A DNA stretch of 64,000 bases from assembly GCF_001189845.1 (NCBI RefSeq), contig NZ_LFLZ01000003.1, positions 62,001 to 126,000 on the forward strand. The letters run 5' to 3'. Below are positions 27,637 through 36,307 of this stretch, piece after piece. The position numbers and the translations under genes were made by a program. Origin of the DNA: Bradyrhizobium tropiciagri (GTDB lineage Bacteria; Pseudomonadota; Alphaproteobacteria; Rhizobiales; Xanthobacteraceae). Within the stretch, counting starts at the first letter, position 1. Each line of letters begins with the position of its first letter. The notes beneath the pieces are model-generated. The model worked only from the letters and a program-made list of their open reading frames with translations. It had not been told where the DNA came from and did no database searches.

Positions 27637-28611
27637 TTATGTGCGATCCCTTCCGTTGCGTGCCGCCAGCACGTGCAGCAGCGCCACCTGGGTGTCGTCT
27701 CGCGCGCGCTCCATCTGCGGGATCGGCGTCCTGCCGAACGATGCGGCGGCCTGGTCGATGATCCGGCGCTGCAGCGCCTCGTCGAGGTCGACTTGCGGAA
27801 TCACCTTGAACGACGCAGCCATGTTCTTGCCGAGGTGCTGGAAGAACGATTCGAGCCCGTTCGGTCCGCCGCCCATGTGGAACGAGCTGAACGGCCCGTT
27901 CACCGCCCAGCGCAGGCCGATCGAGCTGGTGACGATATCGTCCAACTCGTCGACCGTGACGACGCCCTCCTGCACCAGATAGCAGGCCTCGCGCATGATC
28001 GCGCGCTGCAGCCGGTTGGCGACAAAACCCTGGATCTCCTTCTTGAGCACGCGCGGCACCTTGCCGAGCGCCTCATAGAACGCCACGGCGTCGGCGGTCG
28101 CAGCCGGATCGGTCCGGTCGCCGGGAACGACCTCGACCAATGGTATGAGATGCGGCGGATTGAAGGGATGGCCGACCAGCAGCCGGCTCGCATCCTTCAT
28201 CTCTTGTGCCTGCTCTGTGGCGGGCCGCGCCGAGCTGGATGACAGCAACAGCGCATGTTTCGGCACCGCAGCCTCGATCCGCGCCCAGAGCTGCTGTTTC
28301 CATTCGGGCTTCTCCGGACCGTTCTCCTGCACGAGGTCGGCACCGGCGACAGCGCGCGCCAGATCCGGCTCGAAGCGCAGGTTGCGCTCCAATCCCTCAT
28401 GCGGCAGACCAAGCTTCAGCAGCGTCGGTGCGATCTTGATCAGCGCGGTTTTGACGACGGCCTCGATGTCCGGCTGCGGGTCGTTGATGACGACGTTGAG
28501 CCCGTGCGCGAGAAACAGCGCTGCCCAAGAGGATCCGATGACGCCGGCTCCGATCACGCACACATTGCGATACCGGTTGAGCACGACGGCACGATCTGCG
28601 GATGATGGCAT
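27637..28611 (-). CDS. 3-hydroxyacyl-CoA dehydrogenase family protein (carnitine dehydrogenase-like)
   Basis: 324 residues. NAD-binding Rossmann motif GAGVIGSSWA near residue 20 with an acidic residue (D) at the end of strand 2 for NAD preference; catalytic 'VGHPFNPPHLIPLVEVV' His region and 'GFVANRLQRAIMREA' C-terminal dimer domain. The length fits single-domain 3-hydroxyacyl-CoA or L-carnitine dehydrogenases, which oxidise a beta-hydroxyl with NAD+. Position between an ADC-like and a CaiB-like gene leaves open both carnitine-type and 3-hydroxyacyl-CoA substrates. Confidence 0.92.
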   Translation of the reverse strand: MPSSADRAVVLNRYRNVCVIGAGVIGSSWAALFLAHGLNVVINDPQPDIEAVVKTALIKIAPTLLKLGLPHEGLERNLRFEPDLARAVAGADLVQENGPEKPEWKQQLWARIEAAVPKHALLLSSSSARPATEQAQEMKDASRLLVGHPFNPPHLIPLVEVVPGDRTDPAATADAVAFYEALGKVPRVLKKEIQGFVANRLQRAIMREACYLVQEGVVTVDELDDIVTSSIGLRWAVNGPFSSFHMGGGPNGLESFFQHLGKNMAASFKVIPQVDLDEALQRRIIDQAAASFGRTPIPQMERARDDTQVALLHVLAARNGRDRT

Positions 28612-28632
28612 GGTTTCCTCCGGAGCGTCCGC

Positions 28633-29391
28633 TCAGCGCGGCTGATCGAGATAGTTGTGGCAGCGCTTGGCGCGGGACAGCGTCAGGTCGGTCATGATGT
28701 GGCTGCACGCGACGATCTCGCGCACCGGAAAGTCGGCCATCGGCGCCAATGCGTGGGCGAACAGCTCGAGCCGCGCCGGGCCGGTCCATGCGCCCTTGAC
28801 GGTGATGTCGGTGATCTCGGAGCGCAGCAGCTCGCAGATGCGTGGCTCGCCCGCCGGCTTCGGGCTGTCATAGGTCCACAGGATCTTCAGCATGAAGGTC
28901 GGCACGCAGATCTCGGCCTTTGCTTTCTCGAGGTCCAAGGCACGGTGCTTGTAGCCCATCGTCGCGGTCGCAACCCGCAGCGTGCCGTAATCCATTGTGC
29001 CCACCAGCGTGTCGGAATCGACGTAGAGCTTCGGCTTGCCGATCACCTTGGGGTAGCCGCTGATTTCGCGCCCGGACGCCAGCGCCGGCAAATTGTCGAG
29101 GTACATCGCGTGAAGGTACTCACCCTTCTCGTCGCCAAAGCGCACCTGGACCGCCTGGCCGCATTCGGTGTAGTCGCCGAGGCCCGAGGTGTCGGGCATC
29201 CGCATGATCTCCCAGCGGACCAGCGGATCGTCGATCTCCAGCGGCTCGGGAACCACGGCGCGCAACGCGTCGATATCGGTGCGATACAAGATGTTGAGGT
29301 ATTCGCGGTTGTTGAAGCGAAACGGTCCGCGGGGAAATGCCGGTGCGCCGATCGGCGTCGTCAGCTGCTTGAGAACGTCTTCCCGTCGCAT
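28633..29391 (-). CDS. Acetoacetate decarboxylase family protein
   Basis: 252 residues from the ATG at 29391, which has GGGAGGAG at ideal spacing; an upstream frame extension to 29460 is unlikely. The family's Schiff-base lysine region is visible as 'GREISGYPKVIGKPKL', preceded by 'YTECGQAVQVRFGDEKGEY'. ADC enzymes decarboxylate beta-keto acids such as acetoacetate through a lysine imine. First gene of the minus-strand trio, so the trio is probably expressed from a promoter between 29391 and the divergent AraC gene, which is a natural candidate regulator. Confidence 0.9.
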   Translation of the reverse strand: MRREDVLKQLTTPIGAPAFPRGPFRFNNREYLNILYRTDIDALRAVVPEPLEIDDPLVRWEIMRMPDTSGLGDYTECGQAVQVRFGDEKGEYLHAMYLDNLPALASGREISGYPKVIGKPKLYVDSDTLVGTMDYGTLRVATATMGYKHRALDLEKAKAEICVPTFMLKILWTYDSPKPAGEPRICELLRSEITDITVKGAWTGPARLELFAHALAPMADFPVREIVACSHIMTDLTLSRAKRCHNYLDQPR

Positions 29392-29626
29392 CCGCTCCTC
29401 CCTTGATAACGCCTGGTCAATGCGCGCCTCCGGCTGCATGCCGGTTGTCGCGCAAGGCATCGCGAGCCTAGCGATCTCGCGAAACGGAGAAAGGTGCGAT
29501 TGGACCGCCGACCGGGTGACTTCCGGACGCGGAAGGCGGCGCGTACGGCCCGCGCGATCCGATCATTGCGTCACGCACGCGATCGGGCTTACGCTCGGAA
29601 TGGTTGATCAATAGCGGGGGAGGAGC

Positions 29627-30721
29627 GTGCGGAATGCCAGGGGGCAAGCGGTCGTCATGACCAGGCAAGATCCGCAGGCAAGCGAACCGTCAAATCGAAC
29701 GTTAGCCGGTTTTTCGCAACGCATCTTCCCGCCGCATTCGATCGCGGCCATAGCGGCCGAGCTTCGCGAGCAGGGCATTGATCCATCGACGGTTCTCGAG
29801 GGGACCAGGCTTGGCATCACCCAGCTAGAATCCCATACGACGCGAATATCGTATCGGCAGCTCGACACGGTGATCCGCAATGCGCTGCGGTTGGCGAAGG
29901 ACCCCGCTATTGCGCTGCACTCGGGCGCGCGAATGCATGTCACCGCCTATGGCATGTACGGATACGCGCTGCTGAGCAGCGCGTCGCACGCAGAGGCGCG
30001 CGACTTCGCGGCGCGGTACATCCGCGTGGTGGGTCCGTTCTGCGATTTTGGCCTCTCCTATAATGGCGAGAGGGTGGTGGCGACCTTCCAGCCCATGCAT
30101 TGGCCGAATCCGACCGAGAGCGTGCACCGCTTCGCGGTGGAGTTCGCGCTGGCCGCGCACCTGACCACCATTCGCGACCGCTCCGGTCAGAGCTTCGGGT
30201 TTTCGCGTGTGCTGCTCGACTATGCGCCGCCGCCGTCCACCGCAGCGTATCAGAGCCTTTTCCAATGTCAGGTGCTCTTCAATCAACTTCATTGCGGATA
30301 CGAATACGCGCGCAATGATGGTCCGCGGGCGCTGGCGGATCCGCGAACCCACGCCATGGCGCGGGAGATGTGCGAGGAGATACTCGGCGAGGTCAATCGC
30401 GCCGGCGGCGTTGCCGCAGATATCCGCCGGCTCTTGATCGAGCAGCCGGGTCGTTATCCAAGTATCGAGGCGATCGCCGAGCAGCTCGACATCTATCCCC
30501 GGGCGCTGCGGCGCAGGCTCGAGGCGGAGGGGACTTCATATCGCGATCTGCTTGCAGAGGTGCGCATGCGGCTTGCGATCGAGTATCTGCGCAAGACGCG
30601 TATGACCAATGAGGAGATCGCGAGCCGGCTGGGCTACAGCGACGCGGCCAATTTCCGCCACGCCTTTTTGCGCTGGACCGGCAGGAATCCCTCCGAGTTT
30701 CGAAGCGACGAGGGGCTGTAA
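29627..30721 (+). CDS. AraC family regulator with arabinose-binding-like N-terminal domain (copy 2 of 3)
   Basis: 364 residues from a GTG at 29627 close behind a GGGGGAGGAG, or 354 from the ATG at 29657. N-terminal domain with 'ISYRQLDTVIRNALRLAKDP' and 'YGMYGYALLSSASHAEAR'; C-terminal HTHs 'YPSIEAIAEQLDIYPRALRR' and 'EEIASRLGYSDAANFRHAFL'. Strongly paralogous to copy 1 (24942-26015). It is divergent from the acetoacetate-decarboxylase operon, which makes it the best candidate regulator of that operon. Confidence 0.93.
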   Translation: MRNARGQAVVMTRQDPQASEPSNRTLAGFSQRIFPPHSIAAIAAELREQGIDPSTVLEGTRLGITQLESHTTRISYRQLDTVIRNALRLAKDPAIALHSGARMHVTAYGMYGYALLSSASHAEARDFAARYIRVVGPFCDFGLSYNGERVVATFQPMHWPNPTESVHRFAVEFALAAHLTTIRDRSGQSFGFSRVLLDYAPPPSTAAYQSLFQCQVLFNQLHCGYEYARNDGPRALADPRTHAMAREMCEEILGEVNRAGGVAADIRRLLIEQPGRYPSIEAIAEQLDIYPRALRRRLEAEGTSYRDLLAEVRMRLAIEYLRKTRMTNEEIASRLGYSDAANFRHAFLRWTGRNPSEFRSDEGL

Positions 30722-31023
30722 CCCCGGCATATCCAGGGGAGCTCTGTCCGTAGTTCACCGCCAAATTGGCTCAATCGAACCTTTTGTGCAGCGAAAGCGC
30801 GCCTATGCTCGGCGCCGTGATTGCGCTCGCGATCGCGTTCTCCCTACTTGGACCGCCCTCCCTCGGCGGTCTTTCTTTTGGCCGGTCCTGTCCGGAATTC
30901 ACCTTCAAACACGACCAATCGAACCTTCCGCTGCCTGGTCCGGCTTACTAGCCTCCCAGCAGGTAGCGAGGAACCGGATTGCGGGGCTGGCAAAGCAGAC
31001 GCTGAAGGCGGACGAGGAGGCTC
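30722..31023. other. Intergenic region between two AraC genes
   Basis: 302 bp between regulator copies 2 and 3. It contains the hairpin terminator at 30851-30879 and, next to the following gene, a GAGGAGG ribosome-binding site. No further gene is supported. Confidence 0.5.
30851..30879 (+). terminator. Rho-independent terminator
   Basis: GACCGCC (30851-30857) pairs perfectly with GGCGGTC (30865-30871) across a 7-nt loop and is followed by TTTCTTTT. It lies about 130 bp past the stop of AraC copy 2 and separates it from copy 3. Confidence 0.75.
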
Positions 31024-32106
31024 GTGTATCACCCGTCACCAAATCTCCTGCAGTGTCTCTACTCGCCGCAACGAATCGCTGCGGTGGTGGATGTCCTGTC
31101 CGAGGACGGGATTTCCGTGTCGCGTACGCTCGCCGGCGCCAATTTGAGGAGTGCCGACCTCAGGGATTCGTCAGTGCGCGTCTCCTATCGGCAGGTCGAG
31201 ACCGTGTTTCGCAATGCGATGCGATTGTCCCGGGATCCGGCGATCGCGTTTCGTGCCGGCGCACGAATGCATGTGCTGGCTTACGGCATGTATGGCTATG
31301 CCATGCTGAGCAGCCCGACCCGCGCCGAAGTCATTGACTTCGCGGCCAAGTACGGCCGCGTCCTGGGTACGGTTGCCGACATCGACTTTACCCGCAAGGA
31401 CGATACGGTGAGCTGCCTGTTCGACCCTTTGCTCTCTCGCGATCCGGCTCATGACGTCTATCGATTCGCGCTTGAGTTCGCCTTTGCGGCCTATCAGACG
31501 CTGAGCCGCGACATCTATGGCGGCTCGTTCCGCTTCTCGAAGCTCAGCGCCGCTTACACCACGCCGCCCCACGCCAAAGCCTACGATCGGATCTTTCAGT
31601 GTCCGGTCGAGTTCGGCCAGTGCAAGAACGTGCTGGAGTTCGACACGGCCTGGATCGACCGTCCGGCGGCCCGCCCCGACGAGATGACCAGGGCAATGGC
31701 GGGCCGAATCTGCCATCAGCATCTTGATCGGATCGGGCATGACGACGGCCTTGCCGCCGACATCCGGCGACGGCTCCTCGAACATCCCGGCCGCTTTCCG
31801 AGCATCGAGGCAATGGCAGCGGAGCTCGCGATTCATCCGCGGACATTCCGCCGCAGGCTGCAACTGCAGCAGAAGACCTACCGGCAGGTCGTCTCCGAGG
31901 TCCGCATGCAGCTCGCGGTCGGCTATCTGCGCAACACCCAAATGACCAACGATGAGATCGCCGCGCGGCTGGACTACAGCGACGCGGCGAATTTCCGCCA
32001 CGCCTTTGTGCGCTGGACCGGCAAGAGCCCGTCGGACTTCCGCAACGGCCGGGCACCCAGCGTCGCAGCACGCGCGCAGGATTCATTGGCGGATGTCCCA
32101 AACTAA
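31024..32106 (+). CDS. AraC family regulator with arabinose-binding-like N-terminal domain (copy 3 of 3)
   Basis: 360 residues starting at a GTG with GAGGAGG six bases upstream. N-terminal domain carries 'VSYRQVETVFRNAMRLSRDP' and 'AYGMYGYAMLSSPTRAEV'; the C-terminal HTH pair is 'FPSIEAMAAELAIHPRTFRR' and 'DEIAARLDYSDAANFRHAFV'. More divergent from copies 1 and 2 than they are from each other, especially in the 'LEFDTAWIDRPAARPDEM' linker. It precedes the hydrolase/phasin/storage-lipid cluster in the same direction. Confidence 0.93.
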   Translation: MYHPSPNLLQCLYSPQRIAAVVDVLSEDGISVSRTLAGANLRSADLRDSSVRVSYRQVETVFRNAMRLSRDPAIAFRAGARMHVLAYGMYGYAMLSSPTRAEVIDFAAKYGRVLGTVADIDFTRKDDTVSCLFDPLLSRDPAHDVYRFALEFAFAAYQTLSRDIYGGSFRFSKLSAAYTTPPHAKAYDRIFQCPVEFGQCKNVLEFDTAWIDRPAARPDEMTRAMAGRICHQHLDRIGHDDGLAADIRRRLLEHPGRFPSIEAMAAELAIHPRTFRRRLQLQQKTYRQVVSEVRMQLAVGYLRNTQMTNDEIAARLDYSDAANFRHAFVRWTGKSPSDFRNGRAPSVAARAQDSLADVPN

Positions 32107-32285
32107 CCGCTCAAGCGGGCCAATTGCACCTTTTACCCATCTGACCCGCCCGATAGCGTTTTGAGACCAAAAGAATGCACGGCTGCGCGGTCGGATTGGT
32201 ATGGAGCCGCTCGCGAAGCGTGACAACGATCAAAAATGACGGGTCGTGGGGACACTCCATGCGATCCGGGAGGGGACATTCTGAC

Positions 32286-33095
32286 ATGAACACGGCCGTC
32301 GACCGTTCCGCGCCGCCGTCGCAACTTCTGCTCGCGCTAGAGATGCGCGGGATCTGGGAGCTGCAGGCCTTCTTCGCGAGCTATCCGCTGCTTCGGCGCG
32401 CACCGCGCGGCGATGGACATCCGGTGCTCGTATTGCCGGGGCTCTCCGCCAGCGATATCTCCACGCGACCGTTGCGCACCTACCTGAAGGCGCAAGGCTA
32501 TGCGGTGCACGGCTGGAAGCTCGGGCCCAATCGCGGACCGCGACCCGGCGTCGAGGCCGCCATGGACGCAAGGCTGGCCGAGCTCGCCGAACGATACCAG
32601 CGCAAGGTCAGCCTGATCGGATGGAGCCTTGGCGGGGTCTTTGCGCGCGAGATTGCACGGCGCACGCCCGAGCTGGTGCGTCAGGTGATCACGCTCGGCA
32701 GCCCGTTCGCCAACGAGCCGAAAGCGAGCAATGCGTGGCGTCTCTACGAAGTCCTGAGCGAACGCCGTGTCGACGACTGGCCCGATCGGGATACGATGAA
32801 GCTGCCGCCGCCGGTGCCCAGCACGGCGATCTACTCGCGCACCGACGGCATCGTCTCGTGGTGGGGCTGCCGCGAGCAGCATGCCGACCGGACGCAGAAC
32901 ATCGAGGTCGAAGGCAGTCATTGCGGGCTCGGACACAATCCGGCCGTGCTCTATGCGATCGCCGATCGGCTCGCGCTGCAGGAGGCTGAATGGTCGCCGT
33001 TCGACCGCAGCGGTCTCCGCGGCTTGGTGTACCCCGATCCTGATCGCGCCGACGACAGTCTCGCTTTGTTTCGGTCGCGCTCATCCGCGGCCTGA
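32286..33095 (+). CDS. Alpha/beta hydrolase (lipase/esterase-like)
   Basis: 269 residues. 'PVLVLPGLSASDISTRPLRT' forms the oxyanion region, S of 'GWSLGG' the nucleophile, 'SRTDGIVSWWG' supplies the acid and 'VEGSHCGLGHNP' the His. The PGL...HGW layout is shared with the hydrolase at 41158-41934. ATG 32286 was preferred over 32175 because an AGGGGA stands before it and family similarity begins there. It heads a phasin/acyl-CoA gene group, so it may act on a stored polyester or acylglycerol (inference). Confidence 0.9.
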   Translation: MNTAVDRSAPPSQLLLALEMRGIWELQAFFASYPLLRRAPRGDGHPVLVLPGLSASDISTRPLRTYLKAQGYAVHGWKLGPNRGPRPGVEAAMDARLAELAERYQRKVSLIGWSLGGVFAREIARRTPELVRQVITLGSPFANEPKASNAWRLYEVLSERRVDDWPDRDTMKLPPPVPSTAIYSRTDGIVSWWGCREQHADRTQNIEVEGSHCGLGHNPAVLYAIADRLALQEAEWSPFDRSGLRGLVYPDPDRADDSLALFRSRSSAA

Positions 33096-33155
33096 CGCCG
33101 AGTCCACTGGACGGCGTTTCGCCGCCATCAGCCAAATACCAGAAGGAGGACATCG

Positions 33156-33596
33156 ATGGGGACCGATGACAGCCAATCCGACGCAATGAGCATGGGCGCG
33201 ATGCCCTGGCTCGGGGACCTGAAGAAAATGGCCGAGCGGTTCACGCTGCCCGGCATCGACATCGCCGCACTGATCGAGTGGCAGCGCAAGGACATGGAGG
33301 CGTTGGCGGAAGCGAACCGGCAGGCCTATGAAGGCATCCAGGCGATGGTCAGCCGACGCAACGAGATCCTGCAGGAAACGCTCGCGCAGTGGCAGGCGGG
33401 GATGAAGGACTTCGCGAGCGGCGAAGCCATGACCAAGCAGGCGGAGAACGCCAAGCAGCAGGTCGAGCAGGCGGTCGCGAACTTCCGCGAGCTGTCGCAG
33501 CTGGAGGCGCAGGCGCGCAACAACGCCTGGAAAGTCATGCAGGATCGCATGCAGGAGAATTTCGCGAACCTTCAGAAGTTGCTGCAGCCGAAGTAG
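33156..33596 (+). CDS. Phasin family protein
   Basis: 146 residues, highly helical and Gln/Ala/Glu-rich, with the phasin-family pattern 'LPGIDIAALIEWQRKDMEAL' followed by 'ANRQAYEGIQAMVSRRNEIL' and a long amphipathic C-terminal helix. Phasins coat polyhydroxyalkanoate granules and some lipid inclusions. No signal peptide. Located between an esterase-like hydrolase and an SDR/acyl-CoA ligase pair, it ties the cluster to carbon storage. SD AGAAGGAGG precedes the ATG. Confidence 0.92.
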   Translation: MGTDDSQSDAMSMGAMPWLGDLKKMAERFTLPGIDIAALIEWQRKDMEALAEANRQAYEGIQAMVSRRNEILQETLAQWQAGMKDFASGEAMTKQAENAKQQVEQAVANFRELSQLEAQARNNAWKVMQDRMQENFANLQKLLQPK

Positions 33597-33634
33597 CGCT
33601 GCGCGCGAGCGGAGCCAACCCACCGGAGGATGCC

Positions 33635-34402
33635 ATGAGCCTGGCCAAGTTGCAGGACCTGACCGGCCGCGTCGCGCTCGTGACGGGCGGATCGAGAGGC
33701 CTTGGTCTTCAGATCGCCGAGGTGCTGGGCGAGCTCGGTGCAAGGGTCGCGATCACCGCTCGCAAGCACGACGAGCTCGAGACCGCGGCCACGCACCTGA
33801 AGGGACTGGGGATCGAGGCGCTGCCGGTGGTTTGCGACATGGGCAGGCTGGAGACGATCCCGCCGATGGTCGAGCAGGTCGTGGCCGCGCTCGGCCCGAT
33901 CGACATCCTGGTCAACAATGCCGGTACGTCATGGGGCGCCCCGACGATCGAGCACGCGCTCGACGGCTGGAATAAGGTGATCAACCTGAACGTGACCGCG
34001 ATCTTCGTCGCCACGCAAGAGGTCGGCCGCCGCTGCATGGTGCCGCGGCGGCGCGGCAAGGTGATCAACATCGCCTCGATCCAGGGACTGACCGGCTGCT
34101 ATCCGGAAGGCACGCCGACGCTGGCCTACAACGCCAGCAAGGGCGCGGTCGTCAATCTGACCCGCACGCTGGCAAATGAGTGGGCGCCGCTCGGCATCAA
34201 CGTCAATGCGATCGCCCCGGGCTATTTCCCGACCAAGATGACTGCGCAACTCGATCAGAGTGCGACCGCGCACATGGCGCCGATGAACCGCGAGGGCGGC
34301 CCCGAAGATCTCAAGGGCGTCGCCGCGCTGCTTGCCTCCGATGCGTGTGCATTCATCACCGGCCAGACCATTGCGGTCGACGGCGGCGTCACGGCCGTCT
34401 GA
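33635..34402 (+). CDS. Short-chain dehydrogenase/reductase
   Basis: 255 residues. Classical SDR: cofactor loop TGGSRGLG, 'NNAGTSWGAP' (NNAG), catalytic Ser in 'INIASIQGL', and Y-x-x-x-K as 'YNASK', then 'NAIAPGYFPTKM' and 'FITGQTIAVDGG'. Reduces or oxidises a carbonyl/hydroxyl with NAD(P)H; gluconate 5-dehydrogenase-like or 3-oxoacyl reductase-like roles fit. Starts 38 bp after the phasin with SD CGGAGGA, so likely co-transcribed. Confidence 0.92.
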   Translation: MSLAKLQDLTGRVALVTGGSRGLGLQIAEVLGELGARVAITARKHDELETAATHLKGLGIEALPVVCDMGRLETIPPMVEQVVAALGPIDILVNNAGTSWGAPTIEHALDGWNKVINLNVTAIFVATQEVGRRCMVPRRRGKVINIASIQGLTGCYPEGTPTLAYNASKGAVVNLTRTLANEWAPLGINVNAIAPGYFPTKMTAQLDQSATAHMAPMNREGGPEDLKGVAALLASDACAFITGQTIAVDGGVTAV

Positions 34403-34430
34403 CCTCAGAGACCATAGAGGGAGAGATCTC

Positions 34431-36149
34431 ATGAACGACATGCCCTGGATCCGATCCTATCCCGACGGCGTGCACTGGGATATCGAGATCGCTCCCGGAC
34501 CCGTGCAGGGGATTCTCGACGAGGCCGTTGCCAAATGGCCGATGCGTCCTGCCATCGATTTCATGGGCAAGCGGATCAGCTACGCCGAGCTCGGACGGCT
34601 CACCGATCGCGTGGCCAAGGGCCTGCAGCTGCTCGGCGTGAAGCCGGGCGTCCATGTCGGCCTCTATCTGCCCAACACGCCGCATTACATCATTGCGTTC
34701 TTCGGCATCCTCAAGGCCGGCGGCACGGCGGTCAATTACTCGCCGCTCGACGCCGCCAAGGTGCTCGAACACAAGATCGAGGACAGCCGCACGGATATCC
34801 TGATCACCCTCGACATGGCTGCGCTCTACCCGCAGATGGCGGCGATGCTCGGCAAGACGAGGTTGAAGAAACTCGTGGTCGGTTCGCTTGGCGAGATCAC
34901 GGCCGATCCCGACGCCGTCATCAACGAGATGAAGGCGGCCAAGCAGCTGAGCGAAGTCAACTGGGATGATCATCACGTCAGCTTCGGCCAGCTGATCCAC
35001 AATGACGGTGCCTGCGAGGCCTATCCGATTGCCGATCCGCGCGAGACGATCGCCGTTCTGCAATATACCGGCGGTACCACGGGGCTGCCGAAAGGCGCGA
35101 TGCTCACGCACGCCAATCTGACCAGCGCGTGCCAGCAGTACCGGGCCACAACGGCGGGCTCGCCGCCGGTGCTGGTGGATGGGCAGGAGCGTTTCCTGGC
35201 CGTCCTGCCACCATTCCACATCTATGCGCTGTCCGTGAATGTGCTGTTCGGCGTCCTGATGGGCGCCGAGATCATCCAGCATGTCCGCTTCGACCCGAAG
35301 GCCGCACTCGAAGAAATCTCGACGAAATCGGTCAGCGTCTTCTGCGGGGTGCCGACGATGTTCACCGCGCTGATCAACCACCCCGAGACACCGAAGCACA
35401 GCCTGCGCACGCTCAAATATTGCGGGTCCGGCGGCGCGCCGCTGCCGCTTGAGGTGGCGCAGCAATTCGCGTCCATCACGGGCTGCAGCCTGAGCGAGGG
35501 CTGGGGTATGACCGAGACCTCGCCGAGTGGAACCTTCACGCCGGCGCAGCCGGGAGCGACGCGCAAGGCCGGCTCCTGCGGCATGCCGATGCCCGGGATC
35601 GTGATCAAGTTCCTCGATGTCGACAACAGCAGCAGCTACGTTCCGCTTGGCGAGCGTGGCGAAATCTGCATCACCGGCCCCAATGTGATGAAGGGCTACT
35701 GGAATAAGCCGGACGCGACCGCCGAGGTCACGACATCAGACGGGTTTCTGCGCACGGGCGATGTCGGCTACATGGATGAAGACGGCTTCATCTTCATCGT
35801 GGACCGCACCAAGGACATGCTCCTGTGTAGCGGATTCAACGTCTATCCGCGTGTCCTCGAAGAGGCGATCTACAAATATCCGGCGGTCGAGGAGGTCGCC
35901 GTGATCGGCATCCGCGACGAGTATCGCGGCCAGTCGCCGAAGGCCTTCGTCAAGCTGAAGGCGGATGCCAAGCCGTTCAAGCTCGAAGAGCTGCAGGCGT
36001 TTCTAAAGGACAAGCTGGGCAAGCACGAAATGGTGCACGCGCTGGAGATCCGCGCCGAGCTGCCGAAAACCGCGGTCGGGAAGCTTTCGAAGAAGGAGCT
36101 TTACGACGAGGAGGAGCGCAAAGCCCAGGCGCAGGCGGCGCCTGCGTGA
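34431..36149 (+). CDS. Long-chain fatty acyl-CoA ligase (AMP-binding)
   Basis: 572 residues. P-loop 'YTGGTTGLPKGAMLTH', 'GWGMTETSPSG' (A5), 'GFLRTGDVGYMDEDGFIFI' (A7), 'DRTKDMLLCSGFNVYPRVLE' (A8) and a C-terminal 'LPKTAVGKLSKKEL' with the catalytic Lys. Length and motif types match FadD-like dicarboxylate/long-chain ligases. It would supply acyl-CoA to the wax ester synthase/DGAT encoded next. SD GAGGGAGAG, 28 bp after the SDR. Confidence 0.93.
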   Translation: MNDMPWIRSYPDGVHWDIEIAPGPVQGILDEAVAKWPMRPAIDFMGKRISYAELGRLTDRVAKGLQLLGVKPGVHVGLYLPNTPHYIIAFFGILKAGGTAVNYSPLDAAKVLEHKIEDSRTDILITLDMAALYPQMAAMLGKTRLKKLVVGSLGEITADPDAVINEMKAAKQLSEVNWDDHHVSFGQLIHNDGACEAYPIADPRETIAVLQYTGGTTGLPKGAMLTHANLTSACQQYRATTAGSPPVLVDGQERFLAVLPPFHIYALSVNVLFGVLMGAEIIQHVRFDPKAALEEISTKSVSVFCGVPTMFTALINHPETPKHSLRTLKYCGSGGAPLPLEVAQQFASITGCSLSEGWGMTETSPSGTFTPAQPGATRKAGSCGMPMPGIVIKFLDVDNSSSYVPLGERGEICITGPNVMKGYWNKPDATAEVTTSDGFLRTGDVGYMDEDGFIFIVDRTKDMLLCSGFNVYPRVLEEAIYKYPAVEEVAVIGIRDEYRGQSPKAFVKLKADAKPFKLEELQAFLKDKLGKHEMVHALEIRAELPKTAVGKLSKKELYDEEERKAQAQAAPA

Positions 36150-36307
36150 ACCGGCCGATGCTGGGAGCGGCCGAGGGAGAAGCCCGCCCTCGAACCCCGT
36201 TCGCCGGCATCGGGCCCTGACAGGAATGCGATGACCGCGGCCCCGCAAGGCTTGGGCACCGGTCGTCAGGTGCGGCGATTGCCGTCACAGCGCCACGGGA
36301 GGAAAGC

